Of a stretch of DNA of 18,225 nucleotides, positions 1 through 8,176 are shown in pieces (the first letter of the stretch is position 1; the number at the start of each line of letters is the position of its first letter). Location: NCBI RefSeq assembly GCF_000499385.1, contig NW_013655323.1:18680-36904 (forward strand), read 5' to 3'. A model generated the notes under the pieces. That model was not told the DNA's origin and ran no database searches. It saw nothing but the letters and a program-made list of their open reading frames with translations. Both the position numbers and the translations under genes were made by a program. This DNA comes from Eimeria necatrix (Eukaryota > Apicomplexa > Conoidasida > Eucoccidiorida > Eimeriidae).

Positions 1-16
1 TCTTCTTTCCTTCGAG

Positions 17-17
<1 letters not shown>

Positions 18-83
<66 letters not shown>

Positions 84-192
84 CAGCAGCAGCAGCAGTA
101 GCCGCAGCAGCAGCAGCAGCAGCGGCAGAGGCCCAGGGAAGCAGGTGCATGCACGCTCGCCTCTGTCAGCAGCAACACGAGCAGCATCAGCT

Positions 193-250
<58 letters not shown>
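18..250. repeat. CAG triplet microsatellite, two blocks
   Basis: Two CAG-rich blocks lie at about 18-128 (interrupted by GTAG-type variants) and 193-250 (nearly pure). Between them is about 65 bp of mixed sequence containing a TGCATGCAC motif. All three frames of a CAG run are stop-free, so open frames here are not evidence of coding. It could be the end of a gene lying to the left, since the run reads CAG on the + strand like the exonic runs elsewhere in the window, but no flanking conserved peptide supports that. Confidence 0.9.
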
Positions 251-251
<1 letters not shown>

Positions 252-460
252 TCTTTGAAGGCCGCTCGAACTGAGCAGCAAGCAGTAGACTTCAGCAGTT
301 TGGCTAGCTTGGCTTTTTAGAATTTGTTGCTTCTCCAGTGTCTGGACAAAAGAGATATTTAAAAAAATATTTAAATTCTTTTTTATTTTTAAAATCTTTT
401 TTTCTTTTCCATTTCCAAATTCTATTTATGTTTGCCAGCTAGCCAGCTGCTGCTGCTTTG
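251..460. other. AT-rich spacer, no gene seen
   Basis: A short mixed segment is followed by an A/T-rich stretch at about 345-425 made of poly-A and poly-T patches. I see no coding potential and no RNA gene. It separates the left triplet block from the 10 bp minisatellite. Confidence 0.6.
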
Positions 461-1169
461 TAGCTAGCTACAGCTAGCCACAGCTAGCTGCATCTGGCTA
501 CAGCTAGCCACAGCTAGCTACAGCTAGCCACAGCTAGCTACAGCTAGCCACAGCGAGCTACAGCTAGCCACAGCTAGCTACAGCTAGCCACGGCTAGCAG
601 AGACTAGCCACAGCTAGCCACAGCTAGCTACGGCTAGCCACAGCTAGCTACAGCTAGCTACAGCTAGCTACGGCTAGCCACAGCTGCCCACAGCTAGCTA
701 CGGCTAGCCACAGCTAGCTACGGCTTGCCACAGCTAGCTACAGCTAGCCACAGCTAGCTACAGGTAGCTACAGCTAGCCACGGCCATTCACAGCTAGCCA
801 CAGCTAGCTGCGGCTAGCTAGCTAGCTAGCTAGCTGCAGCTAGCGACGACTGGCTGCAGCTAGCCATCAGGGGCCCGAGCTAGCCACGGCTAGCGGGGAC
901 TAGCCACAGCTAGCTACACATAGCCACAGCTAGCTACACATAGCCACAGCTAGCTGCACATAGCCACAGCTAGCTACAGCTAGCCACAGCTAGCTACAGA
1001 TAGCCACAGCTAGCTACAGCTAGCCACAGCTAGCTACAGCTAGCCACAGCTAGCTACAGATAGCCACAGCTAGCCACAGCTAGCTACAGCTAGCTACAGA
1101 GAGCCACAGCTAGCCAGTATCCAGCTAGCTAGCCACGGCTGGCTAGCCACAGCTAGCTAGCTAGCTAGA
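461..1169. repeat. Minisatellite, 10 bp unit CAGCTAGCYA
   Basis: About 700 bp consists almost wholly of a 10 bp unit CAGCTAGC(C/T)A. The C and T variants often alternate, giving a 20 bp higher-order period. Variants include CGGCTAGC, CACATAGC and CAGATAGC units. A short unrelated insert occurs near 868-882. The unit core GCTAGC is a palindrome, and the array ends in CTAG tetramer runs near 818-836 and 1151-1167. Frequent TAG triplets close the frames, so the block is non-coding. Confidence 0.95.
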
Positions 1170-1241
1170 GCCAGGCGCATGCGCTCTCGGAGGAATAGTA
1201 AACCCTGAACCCTTTCAAGGAGCGCTCTTGTTCTTTGCCCC

Positions 1242-1269
1242 AAACCCTAAACCCTAAACCCTAAACCCT
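1242..1269. repeat. AAACCCT telomere-like array (4 copies)
   Basis: Four perfect AAACCCT heptamers, preceded by degenerate copies at about 1200-1215. This is the leftmost member of the interstitial heptamer archipelago that extends to 4044. Confidence 0.95.
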
Positions 1270-1271
1270 AG

Positions 1272-1534
1272 GTCTTCTGAGTCTTGTGCTTCCCCCGTGT
1301 TTTCCCCACAAGCAGCTGGGATCCTGCTGCTTCGCCGGCTGCTGCTGCGGCAGTTGCTGCTGCTGCTCCCGCTGCTGCTGCTCCCGCTGCTGCTGCTGCT
1401 GCTGCAGCAGCTGGAGCTGCAGCAGCAACTGCAGCAGCATGCATGCTGGCTGAAACCCTAAACCCTAGTCGTAGGCCTCGCCACGACTCCTACTTAAACC
1501 CTAAAAGTTTGCCAGGAGTTAACGCTTCAATCAG
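1272..1534. other. CTG/CAG-rich island between heptamer arrays
   Basis: The island holds a GCTGCTGCT-rich stretch (1337-1410) running into a CAGCAG stretch (about 1410-1440), so it could fold on itself. A two-copy AAACCCT block sits at 1453-1466 and a single degenerate copy near 1494. A start-containing frame of 84 codons across it is an alanine run fused to translated heptamers and is not convincing as a gene. A small exon here cannot be excluded. Confidence 0.5.
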
Positions 1535-1578
1535 CTAGGGTTTAGGGTTTAGGGTTTAGGGTTTAGGGTTTAGGGTTT
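1535..1578. repeat. TTTAGGG telomere-like array
   Basis: About six TTTAGGG units in the orientation opposite to the arrays at 1242-1269 and 1453-1466. It is followed by a 55 bp unique island (1579-1633). Confidence 0.95.
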
Positions 1579-1633
1579 GCGCTGTGGGACGCATGCATCG
1601 CCGGGGCCAACAGGCGATTCAAGCGCAGAGGCT

Positions 1634-2007
1634 AAACCCTAAACCCTCACTTTCTTTTAATCTCTTTTTCCCCTCTTTAACTTTGTTGCTGACACAAAAA
1701 GCCTCTATTATGGTCTAGGGTTTAGGGTTTAGGGTCTAGGGTTTAGGGTTTAGGGTTTAGGAGCGTGTGTTGCCGCACAGGTGACCAGTGGTTGAGCGAA
1801 GGCTGTGCGGAGCCAGTCTCCACAAACCCTAAACCCTAAACCCTAAACCCTAAACCCTAAACCCTCGAAATTGAGTTTATTAAATTTGCTGGTTTTATTA
1901 ATTCTGTTTCTTTGCCGCTGCACCAGGCGGCTAAGGGCTTGTGCCTGAGGCTCAGTCGAAACCCTAAACCCTAAACCCTAAACCCTAAACCCTAAACCCT
2001 AAACCCC
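1634..2007. repeat. Alternating heptamer arrays (four blocks)
   Basis: Four blocks are present: AAACCCT x2 (1634-1647), TTTAGGG x7 with TCTAGGG variants (1714-1761), AAACCCT x6 (1824-1865), and AAACCCT x6 plus one AAACCCC (1959-2007). Unique islands of 60-95 bp lie between them at 1648-1713, 1762-1823 and 1866-1958. The island at 1866-1958 contains a pyrimidine-rich stretch ending CTGCACCAG, which resembles a 3' splice site. No island is long enough to prove coding. Confidence 0.9.
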
Positions 2008-2111
2008 GAACCGAGCTTCTACACACTGGGGTCTGGAGCTGCGCCTTCTCCAACCTTCAGGTTCAAGGGTCCAGGACCTCAGCTTTTAGGCCCTAGGCTG
2101 CAGTTTTATGA

Positions 2112-2151
2112 TTAGGGTTTAGGGTTTAGGGTTTAGGGTTTAGGGTTTGGG
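2112..2151. repeat. TTTAGGG telomere-like array
   Basis: About five TTTAGGG units with a TTTGGG end. It faces the AAACCCT block ending at 2007 across a 104 bp unique island. Confidence 0.95.
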
Positions 2152-2255
2152 ATATGAGGCTGGTGGCGCCTCACCACGAGGCCCTCCTAACTGGCCGCGG
2201 GGCCCTTCCCCCTTCTTGCTGCCGTCCGGTGAAATCTGGTTTGCTGCTGGAGTGC

Positions 2256-2256
<1 letters not shown>

Positions 2257-2329
<73 letters not shown>
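2257..2329. repeat. CAG triplet microsatellite
   Basis: A (CAG)n run of about 73 bp interrupted once by GGAACAG. It lies within a 300 bp unique island (2152-2450) that is open in several + frames because of the run. Confidence 0.9.
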
Positions 2330-2330
<1 letters not shown>

Positions 2331-2381
2331 TGCAGGCGTTTTCGCTGCACTCTCTTTTCGAGTGTTTTGTTTCTTCAAAAG

Positions 2382-2448
2382 GAAGAAAATGAAAAAGAGG
2401 AAACCCTCGCGGTTTGGCTGGAGGGCTGCGACGTGCGCGCTCTTGACG
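2382..2448 (+). CDS. Candidate small exon, unknown protein
   Basis: A pyrimidine-rich stretch ending TTCTTCAAAAG precedes a short frame that translates to an acidic then hydrophobic peptide, including ETLAVWLEGCDVRALDG. It ends exactly at a good 5' splice site, G|GTAAAC, and the intron would start directly with the heptamer array. The non-repetitive composition differs from the translated repeats around it. I could not join it in phase to the gene 1 exons downstream, so it may belong to gene 1 through a missing exon, to another gene, or be chance. Confidence is low. Confidence 0.3.
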
Positions 2449-2450
2449 GT

Positions 2451-2525
2451 AAACCCTAAACCCTAAACCCTAAACCCTAAACCCTAAACCCTAAACCCTA
2501 AACCCTAAACCCTAAACCTAACCCT
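2451..2525. repeat. AAACCCT telomere-like array (about 10 copies)
   Basis: Some ten AAACCCT units, the last ones degenerate (AAACCTAACCCTAAAG). The array starts within the GTAAACCC of a possible 5' splice site at 2449. Confidence 0.95.
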
Positions 2526-2603
2526 AAAGCCCTACGCCGTACATGCCGCAGGGGTTTGCACCTTACCAGCTAGCTCACTAACAAGCCACACGCATAGCTT
2601 GCT

Positions 2604-2718
2604 AAACCCTAAACCCTAAACCCTAAACCCTTGTGTTTTGCTGCGGGAGTTGGTAACTGCGGAAGCAGTAGGTTGCTGCTGCAGGGTTTGGGGTTAGGGT
2701 TTAGGGTTTAGGGTTTAG
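2604..2718. repeat. Convergent AAACCCT and TTTAGGG arrays
   Basis: AAACCCT x4 at 2604-2631 faces a TTTGGGG/TTTAGGG array at 2684-2718 across a 52 bp spacer. The two blocks are complementary, so this segment could form a hairpin as RNA or single-stranded DNA. Confidence 0.85.
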
Positions 2719-2744
2719 AGCTCAAGGTTTTAGCTACAAGAGTC

Positions 2745-2779
2745 GTGTGCTGCTGCTCCAAGGGCAGTTCGACTTGCTT

Positions 2780-2812
<33 letters not shown>

Positions 2813-2935
2813 CTGTTCGTTTGCTGCTGCTGCTGCTGCTACTACTGCTGCTGCTTCTGTTCATTTGCTGCTGCTGCTGCTTATGTCCATTTGCTGCTGC
2901 TGCTGCTTCTGTTCATTTGCTGCTGCTGCTGCTCA
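2745..2935. repeat. CTG triplet tract with TTCATTTG interruptions
   Basis: CTG-oriented triplets run from about 2777 to 2934. They are broken into blocks by TTCTGTTCATTTG-like spacers recurring near 2810, 2855, 2883 and 2909, so a longer unit of roughly 28-45 bp is superimposed. On the + strand it would encode only Leu, Cys or Ala polymers. It lies between heptamer blocks, which suggests intronic or intergenic DNA. Confidence 0.85.
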
Positions 2936-3078
2936 GAAAGCGAGGGTTTGAAGGGTCTGGAGGCCCTCAAGGGTTTAGGGTTTGGGCTGCTGCTGCAGTG
3001 GAGCAGCAAGCAGCTGCTGCTGTTTTTTGCTGCTGCTGAAAAAGACAGAGACGAATGGGCAGAAGCGCTTTACAAGTG

Positions 3079-3081
<3 letters not shown>

Positions 3082-3139
<58 letters not shown>
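3082..3139. repeat. CAG triplet microsatellite
   Basis: A nearly pure (CAG)19 run. Open frames on both strands across it are a consequence of the repeat. Confidence 0.95.
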
Positions 3140-3141
<2 letters not shown>

Positions 3142-3384
3142 AGGGGACAGCAGCAGAAAAATAGACAAAAGAGACAAAAGAGACACAAATAAATAAATAA
3201 ATATTAACTTAAAAGACAAATAAACGAGCAAAGAGACAAAAAGAGATTTTAAAAATAAAATTAAAAATAAAAACAAAAAGACAAAAAGAGACAAAAGAAG
3301 ACAAAGGGGAGACTTGAAGGAGACAAAAGAAGCAAAAAGAGAAAAAAGAAATTCAAAAAAAGAAATTAATTTATTTATTAACAG

Positions 3385-3385
<1 letters not shown>
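3140..3385. other. Purine-rich AGACAAAAG spacer
   Basis: About 245 bp of strongly A/G-rich + strand built from irregular AGACAAA(A)G units, with AAATAAAT patches. A 145-codon antisense frame (Phe/Leu-rich) and a + frame (Lys/Glu-rich) cross it, but both mirror the base composition. It probably lies in an intron or intergenic DNA upstream of the gene 1 exons. Confidence 0.6.
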
Positions 3386-3431
<46 letters not shown>

Positions 3432-3474
3432 AAGGGACGAACGCTCCAGTGTTTAGACTGTCTTTGTCCTTCAG

Positions 3475-3514
3475 GGCTGCATGCAAGGAGACACATTGCT
3501 GCTTCAATGCATCT

Positions 3515-3551
<37 letters not shown>

Positions 3552-3645
3552 TGCAGCAGCAGCAGCAGCTGCTGCTGCTGAAGGAGAAGGTGAAGAAGAG
3601 AGAGGCGCGCGTTTGCTGCCGCTGTGGGGGCGGCCCACGGAGCCC
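3475..3645 (+). CDS. Probable exon of gene 1 (Gln-rich, then basic)
   Basis: The frame encodes a Gln run, a Leu run and then the basic peptide KEKVKKREARVCCRCGGG. It ends at 3645 on a consensus 5' splice site (CCC|GTGAGG) in phase 2. The next exon starts with one base, restoring a codon (Pro) and continuing in the same basic, helical style. The 5' boundary is uncertain: TCCTTCAG before 3475 and GCATCTCAG before about 3516 are both plausible acceptors. There is no in-frame ATG in this segment, so the start of the gene lies further upstream. The intron that follows (3646-3746) contains six AAACCCT units. Confidence 0.45.
3515..3580. repeat. CAG run with CTG tail
   Basis: (CAG)n, one CTG, (CAG)5, then (CTG)3-4. 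The two halves are complementary and could form a short hairpin in the transcript. It encodes the Gln and Leu run of the probable gene 1 exon. Confidence 0.85.
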
Positions 3646-3658
3646 GTGAGGCTAGCCT

Positions 3659-3700
3659 AAACCCTAAACCCTAAACCCTAAACCCTAAACCCTAAACCCT
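3659..3700. repeat. AAACCCT array (6 copies), probably intronic
   Basis: Six perfect AAACCCT units between the 5' splice site at 3646 and the pyrimidine-rich acceptor TTTTCTGTTTCAG ending at 3746. They would make up about 40% of a 101 nt intron. Confidence 0.9.
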
Positions 3701-3746
3701 AAATCTGAACCCTGTGGGGTTTCGAAATGTTCCTTTTCTGTTTCAG

Positions 3747-3831
3747 AGAAGCTGCTGCTGAGGTGTACAGACACCGCAGAGAGAGAAAAATCCAAAGGCT
3801 GAAGGCGGCGGTTCGAGAGGAAACTCAAAAG
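3747..3831 (+). CDS. Gene 1 internal exon (85 nt, basic helical peptide)
   Basis: The exon is bounded by a textbook acceptor (TTTTCTGTTTCAG|A) and a donor (AAAAG|GTGCCC). It encodes EAAAEVYRHRRERKIQRLKA followed by AVREETQK. This highly charged peptide is likely helical and is unlike the repeats on either side. Entering in phase 2 from 3645 and leaving in phase 0, it joins in frame to the 4.1 kb exon at 4058, whose first residues (TQRLCKVLFNLSPLFPPP) continue a protein-like sequence. The flanking introns consist largely of AAACCCT units. It also contains one copy of the dispersed palindrome GGTGTACAGACACC (3762-3775). I do not recognise a family. Confidence 0.65.
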
Positions 3832-3837
3832 GTGCCC

Positions 3838-4044
3838 AAACCCTAAACCCTAAACCCTAAACCCTAAACCCTAAACCCTAAACCCTTGGGTTTCTGCTAT
3901 GGCAGCTGGAAAGCCCGCGAGCCTAGTTCTTCAGTCTCCATCGAGTCCTCTCTGCAGCAACGGGCCAGCCCTGCTCCCCAAACCCCAAACCCTAAACGCC
4001 AAACCCTAAACCCTAAACCCTAAACCCTAAACCCTAAACCCTAA
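3838..4044. repeat. AAACCCT arrays filling gene 1 intron
   Basis: AAACCCT x7 at 3838-3886, and a longer, slightly degenerate array at about 3980-4044, are separated by 93 bp of unique sequence. The whole lies between the donor at 3832 and the acceptor GTGCGCCGCAG ending at 4057. The unique middle (3887-3979) might be an additional exon, but the direct 3831-to-4058 join is already in phase. Confidence 0.9.
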
Positions 4045-4057
4045 TTGTGCGCCGCAG

Positions 4058-4220
4058 ACCCAGCGGCTCTGCAAAGTGCTCTTCAACTTGTCCCCTCTAT
4101 TCCCTCCCCCTGTGGCTGAAGAACTTCGGCGGCTTTCTTTGGAGGTCATGGGGGCCCCTGTCTGTTCTTTGGGGGCCCCCCGGGGCCCCTGTAGCAGCAG
4201 CAGCAGCAGCAGCAGCAGCG

Positions 4221-4263
<43 letters not shown>

Positions 4264-4888
4264 ACGGGCCCCAGAAGACTCCTGCAGCTCCCTAGCAAGC
4301 CCCAGGGAGCTGCTGCAGGGGGGCCCCCTGGGGCCCCTTTCTAGAGATGCTGTTTGCCCCTGGGGGGGCCCCCAAAAAGGGTTCACTTATGCGCAGCAAG
4401 TAGGGGCCTCGCCCCCCTCTGAGGGGGGCCCCGGGGGGCCCCCCGTGGGGGCCCCCCGGGGGGCCCCCGCGGGGGCCCCTCTGAAGGCAGAAGGGGGCCC
4501 CAAAGGGTACTCGTTGAACGGGGAGGGGGCCCCCTTGGGGGCCCCCAAGGGGGCCCCCAAGGGGGCCCCCGAGGGGGCCCCCCAGGCTGCCGCGAAGGGG
4601 CCCCCTTGGGGGCCCCGCAGAAAGAAGAGAAGGCCAGTGGATTTGTATAGCACAAAGAGACAGTCTCCTGTGGCTAGGGGCCCCCCGGGTTTGTGGAGTC
4701 GCAGCAGCAGCAGCAGCAGCAGGAACCGGAGCAGCAGACGCAGCAGCAGCAGCAGCAGCAGGAACCGGAGCAGCAGGCGCAGCAGCAGCAGCAGGAGCAG
4801 CCGCAGCAGCCGCAGCAGAGCGCACCAGCGAAGACGGGCCAGCAGCAGCAGAAGCAGCAGCAGAAAGAGCCTCAAAAGCAGCAGCAAG

Positions 4889-4937
<49 letters not shown>

Positions 4938-5033
4938 CGAGCCCCAGCAGCAGCAGCGTGAGCCCCAGCAGCAGCAAGCTCCGCCGGGCCAGCAGCGGCG
5001 TCTGGAGCAACGCCAGCAGCAGCAGCAGCAACC

Positions 5034-5073
<40 letters not shown>

Positions 5074-8000
5074 GAATGAGGGCCTCATGGCCCTCCACAG
5101 AGACGCTTTTGCTGCTCGAAGGAGACTCATGATGCAGCAGTACATAACCCTTGGCAGCAAATTCACGAGGCCCCCAAAACAGGGGCACAGGGGGGCCCCC
5201 CACCCGGGGGGGGCCCCCACCAGTACCCTGTTTCTGGGGCCCCGAGGGGGGCCCCCAGCCAAGGGGCCCCCCACCCAGGGCCTTCCCCACAAGCAGTCTG
5301 CTCAGGGGCCCCCACCCGGGGGGCCCCCAAAGGGGGCCCCCCCCAAAGAGCTGCTTGCAGAGGGTCAGGGGGGCCCCTCATTTCCGCAGTCTCAGGGGGG
5401 CCCCCCCGCTAAAGTGTCTCATAAGGGGGGCCCCCCTAGTGTGTCTCTTGAGGGGCCCCCACCCTTGGGGCCCCGCTCGGGGGGGCCCCCTCAGGGGCCC
5501 CCAGCAGCTGCTGCGCAGGGGGCCCCCAAGGAGGCCCCCAAGGGGCCCCCAAGCAAAACCCTTGCCGCGGCAGCCTCAAAGGAAACAGTCCAGGGGGCCC
5601 CCCAAAAGGCTCCTCCCCAGGGGGGCCCCCCTGGGGCCCCCCTGGGGGCCCCCAAACCCAAAGGGCCCCCAGGGGGGCCCTCTGCCAAACTCGCTTCAAC
5701 AGAATTAGGAGGGGGCCCCCCTGACACAGCCAAGACTGGACCCACCAAACAAACTTCGGGGGCCCCCAAGGGGGCCCCTAAAGGTGAACCCCCAGGGGCC
5801 CCCAAAGGGGCAGGGGCCCCCAAAGTTAACCCCCCAGGGGCCCCCAAAGGGGCCCCCACAGGCGACCCTCCAGAGGCTCCCAAGGGGGCCCCCAAAGGGA
5901 GCCTTCCAGGGGCCCCCAAGGGGGCCCCCAAAGTGGCCCCCAAAGGGGATTCTACAGGGGCCCCTAAAGGTGACCCCCCTGGGGCCCCCAAGGGGCCCCC
6001 AGTTGGGTCTTCTTCAGCTTCAGGGGGCCCCCCTAAAGGGCATTTGCTGCCTCCCAGTGTGCCGGGGGGCCCACCCACAGAAGAAACCCCAAGGAAAGGG
6101 GGCCCCCCAGGGGGCCCCCCAAGGGGCCCCCCAGGGGGCCCCCCAGGGGCCCCTTTAAGGCAGGAGGTCCCAGCAAGGCCTGCTGCTGCAGTGCTGCTGG
6201 AGCCAGAGTGTGGGGCCCCACAGGCAGCTGCGCCTAAAGGGGCCCCCGTGGCTGTGGGGGGCCCCCGCGAGGAGGTACTTGCTGCAGCAGCTGCTGCAGC
6301 AGCTGCTGCAGATACCAAACAACTAGGGGGCCCTCAGGGGGCCCCCAAGTTGTCTCCGCCGCAGGCAGGGCCAGGGGGCCCCAAGGGGCCCCCCAAAGTG
6401 GCTTCTGTGGACGGGGCAAAAGGGCCCCCCTTGCCAGCCAAAAAAGCAGACACAATCCAGAATAGGGGGGCCCCCAAGGGGGCCCCCAAGGGGGCTCCCC
6501 TGTCAACATCAGGGGCCTCTGCAGGGCCTGATAAACCCAGTATACCACTGGAAGGGGGGCCCCCAAAAGGAGCCCTCAAGGGGGCCCCCCCTACGGGACC
6601 AACTCAGGGGGCCCCTAAGCCCCCTTCCGATGGGACCCGTGAGGGGCCCCTCAAGGGGCCCCCCACGGGGGCCCCCAAGGGGCCCCCCACGGGGGCCCCC
6701 AAGGGGCCTCCCGCGGAGGCCCCCAAGGGGCCCTCTACAGGGGCCCCGAAGGGGCCCCCCACGGAGGCCCCCAAGGGGCCTCCCACAGGGGGCCCCAAGG
6801 GACCACCCACAGAGGGTCCCAAGGGGCCCCCCACGGGGGCCCCCAAAGGGGCCCCCACGGGGCCCCCCAAGGCCCCCGCAGTGGAGACAGGGGGGCCCCC
6901 AGGGGGGGCCCCCCCAGGCAAGGGGCCCCCAGCAGCCTCAGGGAAGGGCCCTACGCCGCCCCAAGGGCCCCCTTCGTCCCCTAATGGGGGGGCCCCCAAA
7001 GAGGCAGGTAAAGGGGGGCCCCCAAGGCCTGCTGAGGAGGCCCTTGCTGCGCCCCAAACCCTGGAGGGGCCCCCCAGAGACCCCATGAAGGGTTTAGCTG
7101 CTATTTTCCGTACCCTGAGGCCCAAGGGGCTCTCCCACCAAGGGGCCAGCCAGCCTGCAGCAGCAGCAGAGGGGGGCCCCCCAGGGGCCCCCCGCTCGGG
7201 GGGCCCCCCTATGACTGTCTTTGGGGCCCTTGCGGTGCTGCTGGGCCGGCGGGCCCGCAAGCGGCGCCAGCACTCTGGGGCGGAGGGCCCCCCCGGGGGG
7301 GCCCCCCACGGGGGGCCCCCCGGGGGGGCCCCCGGGGGCGCCCAGGGGGCCCCCGAGCCCCAAGAAGATGTCTATAGGGCCCTCGACAGTCCCCAGTGGG
7401 AGGCCCTAACCCGGGGCTGGAGCCGAGAGGAGTGGGGGGCATTTGTGTTGGGCGAAGCAGACCCTGAAGAGGCCCTCGAGGAGGCCCCTGCGAAAAGGGG
7501 CCCCCCGGGGGGCCCCACGGGGGCCCCCGGAAAGTCCCCCAGGGGGGCCCCCACAGGGAGCCCCAGGGGGGCCCCCACAGGGACCCCCAGGGGGGCCCCC
7601 ACAGGGACCCCCAGGGGGGCCCCCAAGGGGGGCCCCCCGGCGTCACCGCGGGGGCCCCCCAGGGGGCCCCGCATGCCGGGCTTTCGGAGAGTGCAGGAAA
7701 GGGTACTGCCTGTGACAGTCTTCTACTGCGACTCTAGAGAGGGCCCCCTAACAGTTTATGATGAAGTTAGTGACTCCGAAACTCTTTTAAAAGAGGCCCA
7801 AGAGGGCCTCCTGGGCATTCACGTGCGGCGAAAGCGGTACAGAAGGGGCAGCAGGGCGCGGCGGGGGGCCCCCCGGGGGGCCCCTTCCCCCGAGGGGCCC
7901 CCCTGGGGGGCCCCCGGGGGGCCCCCCGGGGGGGCCCCCGGGGGGGGCCCCTGGGGGGCCCCCAAGAGGGCCCCACAACGCCGGCGGCTGGCCCTTATGA

Positions 8001-8176
8001 AGGACAGAATTAACTACCTTAGAGCTGCGCAGCTGGAGCAGCAGCAAAGGGCACTGGAGGCCCTGGCCCGGGGGGGGGCCCCCGGGGGCCCCCTGAGGAT
8101 CCCGGGGGCCCTCCTGGGGGCCCCCGGGGCCCCCTTTACTTTTTTGTTTAGCGACAGTAAGGCGTTTGACGCCTAA
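4058..8176 (+). CDS. Gene 1 terminal exon: giant basic Gly-Ala-Pro/Ser-rich protein
   Basis: One uninterrupted 1372-codon frame runs from the acceptor at 4057 to a TAA at 8174. The first ATG-like position inside it is a GTG (4076), so this is an internal or last exon and not a complete gene. Exon residues, in order: TQRLCKVLFNL start (1-11); poly-Ser (45-68); basic RRKKRRP, nuclear-localisation-like (187-193); Arg/Ser-rich region with RNRSSRRSSSS units (212-341); ALHRDAFAARRRLMMQQYI (about 342-361); about 640 residues of Gly-Ala-Pro-Lys repeats from GGGGCCCCC codons; then islands of ordinary composition. These islands include AIFRTLRPKG, MTVFGALAVLLGRRARKRR, PQWEALTRGWSREEWGAFV, VLPVTVFYCDSREGPLTVYD and LMKDRINYLRAAQLEQQQRA. 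The islands are the best evidence that this frame, and not its shadows, is coding. RS content and the basic motif suggest a nuclear, possibly RNA-associated protein, but that is inference. Family unknown. Confidence 0.75.
4191..4262. repeat. AGC (CAG) run encoding poly-Ser
   Basis: A triplet run of about 24 codons read as Ser in the gene 1 frame, with one Gly interruption. Confidence 0.9.
4699..5080 (+). repeat. CAG-derived Arg/Ser-rich coding repeat
   Basis: AGC triplets punctuated by CGC, CGG, AGG and AAG give an Arg/Ser (and Lys/Ser) rich segment of about 127 residues in the gene 1 frame. Alternative frames read it as Gln/Glu-rich or Ala-rich. The Arg and Lys interruptions are frequent and regular (units such as RNRSSRRSSSSSS), which resembles the RS domains of SR proteins. 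Confidence 0.8.
6637..6872 (+). repeat. 24 bp tandem repeat in gene 1, 8-residue GPPTGAPK unit
   Basis: About nine to ten tandem 24 bp units encode GPPTGAPK with substitutions (GPPAEAPK, GPSTGAPK, GPPTEAPK, GPPTGGPK). The period of eight codons keeps the frame. A second, shorter 24 bp array lies at 7538-7633. Confidence 0.85.
7538..7633 (+). repeat. 24 bp tandem repeat in gene 1, SPRGAPTG unit
   Basis: Four nearly identical 24 bp units encode SPRGAPTG / TPRGAPTG and then TPRGAPKG. The near identity at third positions suggests recent amplification. Confidence 0.85.

Noticed and set aside
3070..3507. 145-codon minus-strand Phe/Leu-rich frame resembling a membrane protein
   Set aside because: It is the complement of the AGACAAAAG purine block flanked by CAG runs. 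Hydrophobicity is a by-product of T-rich composition, with no loops or motifs.
1242..4044. A chromosome end (true telomere)
   Set aside because: Arrays are short, occur in both orientations, are interspersed with unique DNA, and have genes on the far side. They are interstitial heptamer repeats.
4292..5290. Long antisense frames (332 and 301 codons) opposite gene 1
   Set aside because: They translate the reverse complement of CAG and GGGGCCCC repeats (Ala, Leu, Gly-Pro polymers). Both repeats are stop-free on either strand, and there are no ordinary-composition islands.
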